Assembly: GCA_021442155.1 (NCBI GenBank)
Contig: CM038221.1
Location: 40,123,648-40,187,647 of the forward strand
From: Cymbidium sinense
Lineage: Eukaryota > Streptophyta > Magnoliopsida > Asparagales > Orchidaceae
DNA length: 64,000 bases
Direction: 5' to 3'
Below, in pieces: positions 24,201-36,200 of the stretch (within the stretch, counting starts at the first letter, position 1; every line of letters begins with the position of its first letter). Under the pieces are notes generated by a model. That model made no database searches. It was given only the letters and a program-made list of their open reading frames with translations, and was not told where the DNA came from. The position numbers and the translations under genes are program-made.

Positions 24201-27200
24201 CTGACATCCATAGAGTCGCTGAGAGCTCCTTACAGATCCAGTTAACACATCAGCTTCAGGTCGTATTATATTAACCAAAAGGAAAACTAGAGTTGCACGT
24301 GTGACACTATGTGCACATAGGTTTAACAGAAGTCTCTGGAGAAGGCCTTTCCCTAATGGCTGACAGTAGAATACAAAATAGGTGTATCAAAATTAAGCTC
24401 CCTGTCATCTATTTTACGCAATAAAATAGAATGTTTCATTTGCACAAACACAAGAAATCACTGATTTAATACACTATCGCTCCATGTTGATCAAAATTAG
24501 GTTATCCAAAGTAAGATGTTTTAGAGAGCATAAAAAGTACAATGAACCAACAAAAAAAATGTCATACAAGTTAGAATGGTTTAGAGGGCGTGTCACAAAC
24601 TGTCACAACGTTATCTATGTGTAATCTGAAGGCCCCAACATAAGTCATAGGAATAGCCTTACTGATAATGTAGAGTTAAGCTACATAAATCAACCCCTCC
24701 CCATATCTTACAGTACTAGGTCCAATAACTTAGTTTATGCTTCAAAGTTTGATAATTTTTTGTCGGTTGGTTGACATAAATTTAGCATCTATTACAAAGT
24801 AAAAAACAGAAAGAAATCATAAAGAAAAATTTTAAAACACTAAAATAACAAGAATGATTAATGGTATTGTTACATGAGTGTCTTATGATTGTTAGAAAGT
24901 AGGGCTCCTTCCTCTTGAATCAAATAAAAAAGCACATTCAACTTCTACAATTTACTTTAATCAATCAAAAGTATTAGAAATAAAATTAGATGACAGAGAA
25001 AATTCGAGTAAAAATAAATGGCAACACTCCCTTCCCACCCCAATCTAAAAAGTGGGGTGGAGAAGAGGAAGAGAGACATTCACACCCTACTAACACCAAT
25101 CAATGGGTGAGATGGACTGAGAAAAGAGTATATGTCTGTTTGTATAAAAGAAATAATATAAAGATACAAGAAATGATAAGATGTACAACAAGGAATCCCT
25201 TATTCTTCATAAAGAGAACTATAACGAACTTGTAGGGAGAGAGATAACTCAACCAACTAAGGTGCTATTTGGTTGGCTGAAAAAAGAATGCAAACTAAAA
25301 TTTCAATGCATTTCTTTTTCACCTTATAGTTCAAATTCAGTGAAAATAAATTTTGCCCGATTTGACTGGGTGTAAAGTGAGTTGCCACCACCGTCGTTGC
25401 AGCCCGTTGCCGGTCATAGCTGCTGACCACCATCGCTCGTCACTCGTCGCCTCAGCTCTGCTAGTCGCCACCACCGTCAGATTGTCACAGCAGGCTGTCA
25501 CAAGTACCGCCACCACCTCAAGTGGCCATCACCGGCCGCCAGCCCCCATCACCGCCATTGCTGCCAACGTTGTCATCGGCTATCACCACCGCTCGCCATA
25601 ATTGGGGACCACTTTTAAGAGTTATATTACTGATACTTTGACTCAAATCAAACACCAAAAAATAAATTCTTGAATTTGATTTACATCCATCCAAACAACC
25701 ACAAAGTATTTCAGATATACTGTATTCCTTTTACATTATATTTCTTTTTTAGCCAACCAAACAGCCCCTAAGAGAAATAAGAAATCATTGGCACCTATTG
25801 AAGGAGGACAAGAGGCTCTTGGCACCAACTAAGAGAGCGAAGTAGAGGTCATGCCAAACCAATTGGGAGTATCCCAAAACATCATAAACCCATGTTGTCA
25901 TCATCAATTTATTTCAGACCTTATCCCTTGTATGCATTGAAAGGGGCTATGTTGCAATATCTAAAATACACTTACTACTAACATAACCTGAAATAATGTA
26001 AGACAATACATAAAAAGTTATAAACGTATCCAAGTGGATTCCTACCAGCCTATTATCATCTTCCATCAACTCCATTAGATTGCAAAAAATATAAAAGAAT
26101 TCAAAGATGACCATGGTGGAGGATGCAGTGAAAAAGGCTGATACACATCCAGCTACAAATTAGGATCACAAATAGGCACAGCTAAATGAATAGAAAGAGG
26201 CTTCAGGGCTGGGAATTAGCATATGCAATTACATAGCATCAATAATCATAATATAAGAAGAAGTTTGGATAGCACCAAACATGTGTTGACCTACAACTAT
26301 GAGCCACATTAAATAAATAAGGTGGATTTTAAAATCCCTCAAATCGCGATCCGAACCGATCAAATTCGCTTTTAATTGACGATTCGACAACGCAGCGTTG
26401 AAAATATTAAAATGAATTAATCGAAAAATTTTGAATCAATTAAGGATCGATGGATAATTAAAATCAAATTATCATGAAATTGAAGATATCAAGTCTGAAG
26501 CCCGACGACGCCTAAACGACCGTTCGAAAAAATAAATCGCCGCAAACGTCAAACCGTCAAACGACACCTTCCTCCGAAAAAAGTATGCGAGGGTCGATTA
26601 AGAACGACGAATTTAGACTTGAATTTACTTCAACCGTCGCCGACATTATTTAAACGACCTCCGATCTAAATTGATCGCATTCGCATTCAACAAATAATTT
26701 AAAATTGACACCCATATAGGTTTAGTGCATAAATTAATATCACATAAAATAATATTGAAATTAAAGGGGACTAATGGTTGTTTAAGCACTTAATCCTCAA
26801 TCCTACCTAACCTCACGCCCACGCTTTATTCTATTATCAGGCTAACGGCGTCGGCTAAAGAGGGGCGGGACTGATTCTTCACGCGATTTCCCCTTTCGAC
26901 ATTTTCCCTCTGCTTTCGCTCTCCCTCTCGGCGATTTTTTTTTCTCTTCTTGCTCGCTCCGATCGAGGCTCAGGGCATGACATACTCCTCTCTCTCGTTC
27001 TCACTGACGACGATCCTCCTCTACTGAGCTCCCTCAGTAGCCCCTGCTCCTCTCTGCTCAAGCAAACCCACCAGCAAAAAGAGGACTCGATCCTTCCCGA
27101 TTCCTCTTCCAACCAAACCCCAGTTGTTTCTGCTTCAAAGCTATATGTGGGTTTTTCAAGGAAATGTAGATTTGGTTTCTCTCTTCCATTTGTGTTTTAT

Positions 27201-30200
27201 GGTTGGATTTGTTTCATGAGTTTTGCAATAGCATGAATTAAGGTGATTATATTACAAGCTTTCGTTCCTCCTTTCTCCTTTCGTCTTCATTCTGTTCTTT
27301 CCACTGACGACGAAACGACGAGAAACGCACGAGCCGGGGCTTTCTCCTCCTCCTGCTATGTGATTTGTTGTTGTTTTGTCGCTTTCTCCTCCTAAAGAGA
27401 GCTCATTCTCTCTCTTCCTTCTTGGCAGACTAAAAACATACCTGTCTTCCGCTCTCTCAGTAGCCTCCGGCGAATGAAACTCCTCCCTTGACCGGCTTCA
27501 CTTCGCTTGAACGACTCCGCTCTATCTCATACCCTTTCAATCAAATCCGCTCGCTTTTGTCGCTTGGTAAAATCTGAACTAAACCCCAATAAAAAGAAAA
27601 TGAAGTGATCTTTAGATTTCGAAGGCTCGAAGCTTGATTTTAGTGATGGAAATTTTGCTCCCTTCATGTTAATTAAAAGCTAAAATTCATTTTTTATGTT
27701 GTCTCAATCTCTTTTGAGATTTAAGATTGTCATGATTGTTGCTTAAATGGGTCAAATATTGCAAGCTTTAGGTTACCTTGTTTCACTTTGCCTCTTTCCA
27801 TTATTTGATTACTTGCAATCATGAAAGTGGCTATCTTATAAAGGGAAGAGTTGATTTTGGATTTATTAAACATAGTGTGATTAATCTATGTGGAGTAAAT
27901 TTCATATAATCATCATGATAAAGGAAGAGGAGGGAAGGGTTGATTGACTTGTGTCGCTCTCTTTTGTGATCACTAAGTTAATTTAGCATAACTGAAATGC
28001 TGTGCAAGTTTAAAGCTTTCTTTTGCTGCCATTAATTAAAGATGCATCTTGCCTGTTGTTCATAAACTTAAAAGCAATTGTCAAGTCTCTATCTTGCATT
28101 AAAATGATTCTATGTTTGTCGTCCATGAGTATTTGAGGTCAAATCATGCAAGATACGTTGTTATGACTTTTCTTGCTCTTGAATTATAAAGGCATGTTGT
28201 GATATTGAAATCCTAATCTCATTAGTTTATATGACTTCATCTTTGAAAGCTCACTTTGGTCATTAATATGTGATGTATGTTTCTTTCTCTTGATTTGAGG
28301 AAGAATGAAAAGAAAGCAAGTTTATTTTGGGACGAAGTATGATTTATACTGATTTCCTTTCTATTGCATCTTTTATCTTGCATACATATGAAAATGTTGA
28401 GAATTGAAAATATATGATATGCAAAGTTTTCTTTATGATTATCCACAAAAGATGAAATATATGCATATCTCTGACCTTTAATTGCTATGTTACTTGTGTT
28501 TTAAGAAAGATATGTCCCTTTTATATTCAAAATGAGAAGAATGTGCTTACATGTGATTAAAGTTTATGTTAGAGTTGCTATTTGAATATTCAAAATGCAA
28601 AATTCAGCAAAATAGTGATGAAAATTGCTATAGATGCTATATGTCTTTAAGTATGTTTAAATATATATATGTAAACGCAAGTTTCTAAATATACTTTCAG
28701 GATAAGACTTCACATCGTTCCAACGCTACGTGAAACATGATAGACTGCTCACGCTTGTTCAACGCCAAAATATGTTATAAAGTCGCTCACATCGCTAACT
28801 ACGCGAAACTCATAAGACTGCTCATTGTTCCAACGAAAATACGCTTCATATAAGTCCGCTCACATCGTTCCAACGCGCGAAACAGGATGCTCACGCGCGT
28901 TGTTCCAACGCGAAATATGCTTTATAAGCATTCGCTCATATTGTTCCAACGCGGCGGAAACTTCATAAGACTGCTCACGCTTGTTCCAACGCGGAAATAT
29001 GCTTATAGTACCCGCTCACATTCCAACGCGCGGAAACGATAAAGACTCTCACGCTGTTCCAACGCGAAATATGCTATAGCACGCTCACATCACTCCACGG
29101 AAACCTGATAAGACTGCTCACGTTGTTCCAACGCTAAATGATAAGTACGCTCACAGTTCCAACGCGAAACTTATAAAGTACTGCTCACGCTCCAACGCCA
29201 GGGAAATACGCCATAAGCCGCTCACATTGTTCCCGGGAAACTGTGATATCGCTCACGCCGTTCCAACGCCAGAAATACGCTTAAATGCCGCTTCGGTCCA
29301 ATGCGCTGTACCAGATAGACTGCTCACGCGTCCAACGCGTATAAAACTGCATGATTGCTCACGCTTCCAACGCGGCAAACGAATGCTACGAACCCATGCA
29401 CGCCTTTCGCGTGGTGGGTAAATAAACTTTACCGGTGCTCACGACACTACCATGCACGCCTTTCTGGCGCAGGAAGGCTTAGTCTCCCTGCCACTCTATG
29501 CGGATGACGGAAAATTTTCAATAAAAAAGGAGTTGAAATGTGTCATATATATAAATGCTTATACTTTAATTTCATATACATGTACGAAATTTATCGTTTG
29601 GTTATACCCGCTCACATCGTTCCAACGCGTAAAACGCGGACCGCTCACGCTTCCAACGCGGAACTGTTGTTATTCACTGCTTCATCGTCCAACGCGGCGC
29701 GAAATGTGGTCACAGAACCCATGCACGCCTTCTGCGGCGATAAATTATGCGGTCTCACGACCTACCATGCACGCCTTTCGCGGGAGGCCTCCCGCACTCT
29801 ACGCGGGATGACGGGGAGGTCCCAAATTTGATAAATAAAAATGTGAAATGTCAAGTATTTAAAAAAAAAAGAAGGATATGCATGATTATTCACGCTAAAT
29901 TTCATTCATCATTATACGACAATTACAGATGCTTAATTTTAAATGACATTTATGCCATGTCAAACATCGAACTCTAACTTAGACATTCTAATGTCCATAT
30001 GACATCTTCCTTGGCTTGGTCTTGGGACCGTCCCGTTAATAAAACCCAAAAATGCCATATCAAATTTAAACTGCAGAATCGAACATACATTTCAACTATT
30101 CAATCCCATACAACATTTTAAAAAAAAATAGATACTCAGAGATGTTGTGTCAAACAATGACATTTAGTAAAACAAAAAAAGAACAATGCTATACTTCCCG

Positions 30201-33200
30201 GCTTGGTCTGACCGGGCTAACAAAACCCAAAAAACAAAAATTTAAACTGAAATCGAACATACATTTCAACTGATTCAATGTCCATACAACATTTTAAAAG
30301 AATACTCGTATGTATGTCAAGTGTCAAACACAGGACATGAAAGTTAGTATAAAACAAAAGAACAGAATATCTTCTGCTGTTTTCTGACCGTCCCGGTTAA
30401 CAAAACCTAAAAATCTCATATCAAAACTCATCAGATTACAATCAAGTCAAATATAAAGAACGATGCTACATAATCCCGGTTGGTCTTCTGAGGGTCCGTT
30501 AAAACTCAAAAAATCAAAATTGACATCGCTTCAACATTACATCTTAATGTCCACGTAATTTTCAAAGAATGATATCATATGCAGTAAGTATAAGTCAAAT
30601 ACAAAAGAATAGATGTTATCATCCGGTTTATCTTTCTGACGTCCCAAGTTAACAAAACCTAAAATGTGATATTATAAGAATTTCAAATTAATAATATCCG
30701 GTAGTTTAATTGGCTATATAATACAAGATACGAACCAACTAACATACTTCTAAAATTCAAATTCTGGAAGAAAAGTCTCAAACCCGATCCTACATGCTCA
30801 AACTCGACAAGGTTTGAAAGATTATACTTCTCGAGATGATTTAATTCGACCATCCTCTAGAAATCCATAGTAGAAGCGCCTATCAATCGATATTAACCCT
30901 GTGATCGAAGGGTAATTATAATTAAGATTTCAATGATAAATGATCATATATATTCAAATCTAAAAATCAATCATAAAATGATCAAAATTCAAAGAAAATA
31001 CAAAAATATAAAAAAAAATGAAATTAATTATTTAACTTTAAAAATAAAATAAAAAATAAAATAAATAAATAAAATCAATTCACCCTCGTTGCGACAAATT
31101 AAGAAAACTTTTGCTCACAAAGATGTCAAATTAAATACATAACTACCTTCACACTCAAATATTCCTAAAGTTCGCGTAACGCTACTCTGTCCTCTCGTCT
31201 CATATTTTGCCGCATATGACCACATAAATGGCGCAAACGACTCCGACCGTGGTTCGCCATATAAACACTAAATTACTTGCCACTACCGCAGATGTTCCCA
31301 ACCGCTTTTTTCGAAATGTAGAATGTATTTGGTGCAAAAAGCACAATGTTAAAGTTGACTTATATTTGTCCCCTGACAAACTCCACCTGTGCTACAAGGA
31401 CACCTTGGACGACGAACCCATGTCTTGACGATCCTTCTGGTCAGGTCGACTACCTCCTCCGACTAAGCAAGGGATCGGATGCTGACACTAACCATGGGAT
31501 CTTGACGGCGCCATCGCTCCTCCCACAAAAGTTTTAAGTTAAAATAATAAATTTCATAAGTTCTAAACTCCACTGCAATTATATACTCGTTTTAACCATT
31601 CATCGACATTTAATCGTGCCTCTCTGGAGGGTAATTAACTAAGGCCATAAAACCCCAATCCAGTATAAAAGTTCTCACCAAATGAACGAAATCTCTGAAG
31701 GTCTTATCTACTATTCATCTCTCAAATTATCACCACACTTAAACAACTTCTTTCCTTCCTAAAGACGGAATTTCTGGATCTCACAACATGTTGAAGTTAA
31801 TGGAAACAACAAGTAAGGTTGTGGTACAGTGAAGCTGAATCATTGTATGCCTTGTGATGTACTGGCACTAGAACTAAAGCTGGAATCACTATTGGAAACA
31901 GAATTACTGACAGAGAGGGAAATCATTAAAGATAGCATTCTTTAATAGAAGTTTCCTTCAAAAAAGGAAAAGAATGCTGTAGTTAAACCTTGCCAAAGTT
32001 AGTTGGGGGCAGCGCTTACACATTTCTAAGACAACGAAAAATAATAGTGGGAATAGGAAGAATAATGTAGCCTGATCAGGATAGTTGTGAATAGAAAAAC
32101 TGATGGATCTGAGTTTGGAAAGAAGAAAAGAAGGTTATGGGCTATAGGATGCATGGGAAGGTTTGAGGTTGAAGGTGGGTCCACAGTTCATTGTTGGGAA
32201 GGCTGAGAGCTGGTTGTCAGAGGTTCTGCATCACAGTTGTCAGATTCAAAGGAAAATACTCTCATGAAAGCAAATACTCTTAAGGATAAGAGTTTGCTAT
32301 GATACCAAGAAGGACATATTTGCACATCATAGAATCCCCTTGTTCTTCACAATGTCAAATGTGACATAATTTAAGAGGAACTTGGTGCCAACCTTTGTAC
32401 CAACGGGAGGAGGAGAATATGGGGTCCTTCACACTAACCAAGAAATAGGAAGAAGAGCTCAAGCCAAGGTTATTGAGAAGAAACCCAAATCATCATAAAT
32501 TCATTCTAAGCCATGGCACTTCTATAAAGAGAGGTAAAGTATGATTTTTAACTTGTTAACACATAAAAAATTAAAGACTCCAAAGTTAAAATAACAAAAA
32601 GATTCAACGTAAGTAATAAGACATACATGAAAGGAGACAAGAAACATATCAAATTAAAGTCCCATTGCATTAACTGATTTAGCTGGATTTTTAAAAACAT
32701 AATTGTTTGTTCTAAAAAGGTAATTTACCAATTTTAAATGTGCCACAAATTGAATAGTTGCTGACATGGTTGCAAATTATCATAAATATGAGAGACCAAT
32801 TTCAATTTGGTTAAACAACAATGACCTATCCACATCTTCTGATAAGTACAAGAGAGTGAATTCATTTTAAACTAGCAAAAAATTCATGTCAAGATCAAGC
32901 TAACGTTAATGATTTCTTAATTTCATAATCATGTTAAAACATGCACATTACCGGAGCTACTCTTAGGAGTCGAATTAAGGATCTCAAAGAAGTTACATCC
33001 ACAAGAGGCATCCCTTCAGTTACTTTAACTTCCAAGTTCCTTGCGATTGCTGAAGCTGCTCTTGGACCTACTGTTGCTCCGACACCTCTATCCATAATTG
33101 TCTGTCTGTCAACAGTCAGCCTCCTATTGCTAAGTCTTGAGCTTCCACCAAAGAGGCTGCTGCGAGCACTGTAGTGACTTGCTGCTCTATCCCTGAGCAT

Positions 33201-36200
33201 TTGAGCCTCAGCAAGTAAAGCTGAAGGTAATGCTGAAAGGACAGCATCAGATGACGTCAGGAGAACCTGCAAGACATTACAAAATATTTGGCTTACAAAA
33301 AACTAAGAAATAGGAATGCACTTAATGAAAAAAAAAAAACTGATACTTGGACATCTTAGATCCAATGAAAGCTTTCCCGGTGCTTCCATGCAAGCTGCCA
33401 CCGGTTGGAGAAATAGGCGATAAGATCAATCTTAAGAAATTGTAAAACCGCCAATTCCCCCAATAGTTCCCATGAGAGGAAAGTGTTACCTTTCTACAGT
33501 AAAATGCAAGAGTTACCTCTTCACGTAATTCTGGAGGGAAGGTGGCTATGATTGAAGCATTGTCCATGTCAACTGGCTGACCTTGAGCATGCTGCAAATG
33601 TCCATCCCTTTGAGCCCGTTGTTGAGCCAAAACCTCTGCTTGGATATCTGGTGGAAGTGCAGCCAAGAACTCGGGATCTATCTCTTCTGCAGCAGGTGGA
33701 GCATATGAAGAAGTTCGAGCAGATTGAACTTGCTGTGAAGCTAATACTTCGGCACGGAGATCATCAGGAAGTGCCTCCAAAAATGTTGGGTCAATGCCAT
33801 TCATACTGGAAGACTCATTATTAACAATCCCTTGATTTTGACTGGCTTCCAAAGGAATAGATGCATCATGCATCGTTGTTAGTTCTCCATTAGAAGTAGG
33901 AATGGCACTATCAACTTGATTCCCAACAGTTTCTGTAGCATTCATATCAAAACCAGCACTTTCAAAACTTGAGCTAGCACGGCCATCACTTAAGATGGGT
34001 ATCGTTGAACCTGAATCAATGACTGCTTGGCTACTAGAATGACTCATAATGTCAGTATTTCCTGGCCGACATTCAGTATGGGATTCTGTGCTCAGGGGAC
34101 ATGGAGGTACTTCAGAATCATATGGTATCTGATGATCAACATTGTGCAAATCAGCAGATGACATTACAATTTCAGGAACAATATGTGAAGGTATGGCTAT
34201 TCGGTCAACATCATTCCAAAGAATAAACCTCTCAGGGGTATTAAGAGCAGAAACAATAGGATCATCAATAACAATTTGCCTTGCTTCCAATGCACCCTCG
34301 TTCAGAATAATTCCAGCACCAGAGTTATCTGCTTCTCCCTGAGATGGAATAGAAGGATCTTCACAAGTAATATTATCCACCCTTTCAGCTGATTCATATC
34401 CAGTTTCTTGAAGCTGAAATTCTCCTGGTTCAACAGGATCACTTTCAATGTTTGCTAGTGTCTGGTTATTGGCAATTAACAATGTTGAGTCGTTAAGTTG
34501 TCCTGCAGAATGCCCAGATGACCTCTGAATGGGAGGATTACTGACAGGAAGTATGCCACGTAACTGAGATACAAATTGATCCTCAACAGCTTGTGCAATA
34601 GCAGCAGCATTAGTACCTGCTTGAGGTTGACCATCATCGGTCCACCGACCATCACTGGTTCCCCTTCTTGACCCCATTTGTAGGGAGTCCATGCCAAAAG
34701 AAAAATCTATGAAAGGTGGTGCAGAACCAACTAAATTGTTACCAAATAAAGTTGCAGCAGCATGCTGAGATGAGAGGCCAGAATCAAACATGTGTAAATG
34801 GGCTAAATCGGCACTTCTGAATGACAATGCTCCTGAATTTCTGGAAGTATTTCCAGCTGATGGCCAAATTGAAGTACCTGTCTCACCTGACAGAGAAGGC
34901 CTCAGAAGTAATGGATGTTGGAAAGCATTCCCATCAGAACCTGGCCTGTCAACAGAAGTCCTATTACCACTAGGACGCCGCCGATCAACGCCCAATGAAC
35001 GTTGAAAACTGAATATGTCATCTGTGGTTATTCCCCGAAATGGCTCTGAAGCAATATCAACAAAACCGCTAGCATTTCCAGATCCTCTTAAAACTCGCAA
35101 TTGATCTAAACTAGTTAATCCTTCCCTCCACCTTACTTCAATAACATGGTTCTCATGGAAATCATCATCTTCTTCATCAATCATATCATTGTTGTAACCC
35201 TCAACCAAACCACCATCATCATGGTCATCCATATCAGTACCAGCTAGAGACATTAAACCAGTTCCTTCTTCTGCTATGTCATCTTCATCATCATCTTCTT
35301 CATCATCATCTTCATCATCATCATCTCCATCATCTCCCATATCCTCATCTTCATCAACCATCTCATCATCCATGTGTTGTTCAATCCGAAAATCCAAGCC
35401 AACATCATTTGAGTTCCGAATTACACCACCTTCATTGATTTCCTGATGCAAAAATTGTACCCTATCCGTAGTTGGGTTAGCAGCATTCTCTTCCCTATTT
35501 ACTCGCATCTCTTGGTCAATATTTTGACTTAAGTTTGCATTATTCTGTCCACCGTTCTGATGAAATTCATCTATCAGCTGCTCTTCAATTTCGACAGCAG
35601 CAGTATTACGTGGATTCACATTCTGATCAACGTTGGTAGTTTCATTATTAGTATTATTATGTTCTACAATTCTTTCATGTGAGCCACTAGATCTTTTCTT
35701 ATTTGGTCCATCAAACTTAAACACTTGATCACTAGCATTAGCAGCTCTTGTTAGACATTCTAATGCCTTGAGTATCAAATTGACAATCTTAGGAGCATCT
35801 GGGTGGTCCAGATCTATACACCCAATGATACTACAAAGTGCTTGTACCATTCCACCATCTATCATGGTTTTAGCAATATCCGTAGAGCATCCAGAACCAG
35901 GCAAGTTGTTAGATGAGTTTTTAGATAATATAGAATAAGCTAAATCGACAAATACAAGAACATTCTTGTCAGGCAACAATATGCTTTTAGTGTTCATTTC
36001 CAACGCAGAGAAAGAAGAAAATGTCTTCACAATTTCAGTAATAACTCTCCTGCGTCCCTCCACAGAACGTCCACACAGAACCACCAAGAACCATGAAGCC
36101 TTTTCAGACAACTTCTCCCTCAACTCATCTGAACATTCAGTATTTTTTTCTGAAGATATGTGCAGTAACCCATGCAATATATGGTGTATAACACCTCCAT

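Larger units (their letters stand above)
26325..29830 (-). repeat. Dispersed repeat family S, copy 2 (inverted relative to copy 1)
   Basis: On the minus strand it runs from a GC-rich head (29,830-29,700), through a large satellite (29,700-28,690), AT-rich blocks matching 13.7-14.9 kb and 12.2-12.4 kb, a purine-rich tract (27,450-26,880) and a CpG-rich tail ending near 26,325. The pattern mirrors copy 1 at 13,310-16,000. The open frame at 26,879-27,112 shows no recognisable domain. Confidence 0.55.
24360..32951 (-). other. UPL intron 5 (8.6 kb), filled with repeats
   Basis: Bounded by CCG|GTAATG after exon 5 and CTGTCAG| before exon 6. It contains a Harbinger-type MITE (25,261-25,768), family S copy 2 (26,325-29,830) with a CpG-rich satellite, family R copy C (29,940-31,780), and otherwise AT-rich sequence. 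In 24,360-25,257, 25,772-26,320 and 31,800-32,950 I see no gene; the last of these may hold copia LTR debris. Confidence 0.9.

Noticed and set aside
25772..25930. A second fragment of the possible copia LTR at 32.4 kb
   Set aside because: Only short words (GAAGAGG, TTGG-CCAAC, CATCATAAA) are shared and the order is loose; homology is not convincing.
28690..29705. CRISPR array
   Set aside because: The GTTCCAACGC units are spaced regularly but the intervening sequence is itself repetitive, unit lengths vary, and the setting is a plant intron without any cas gene.
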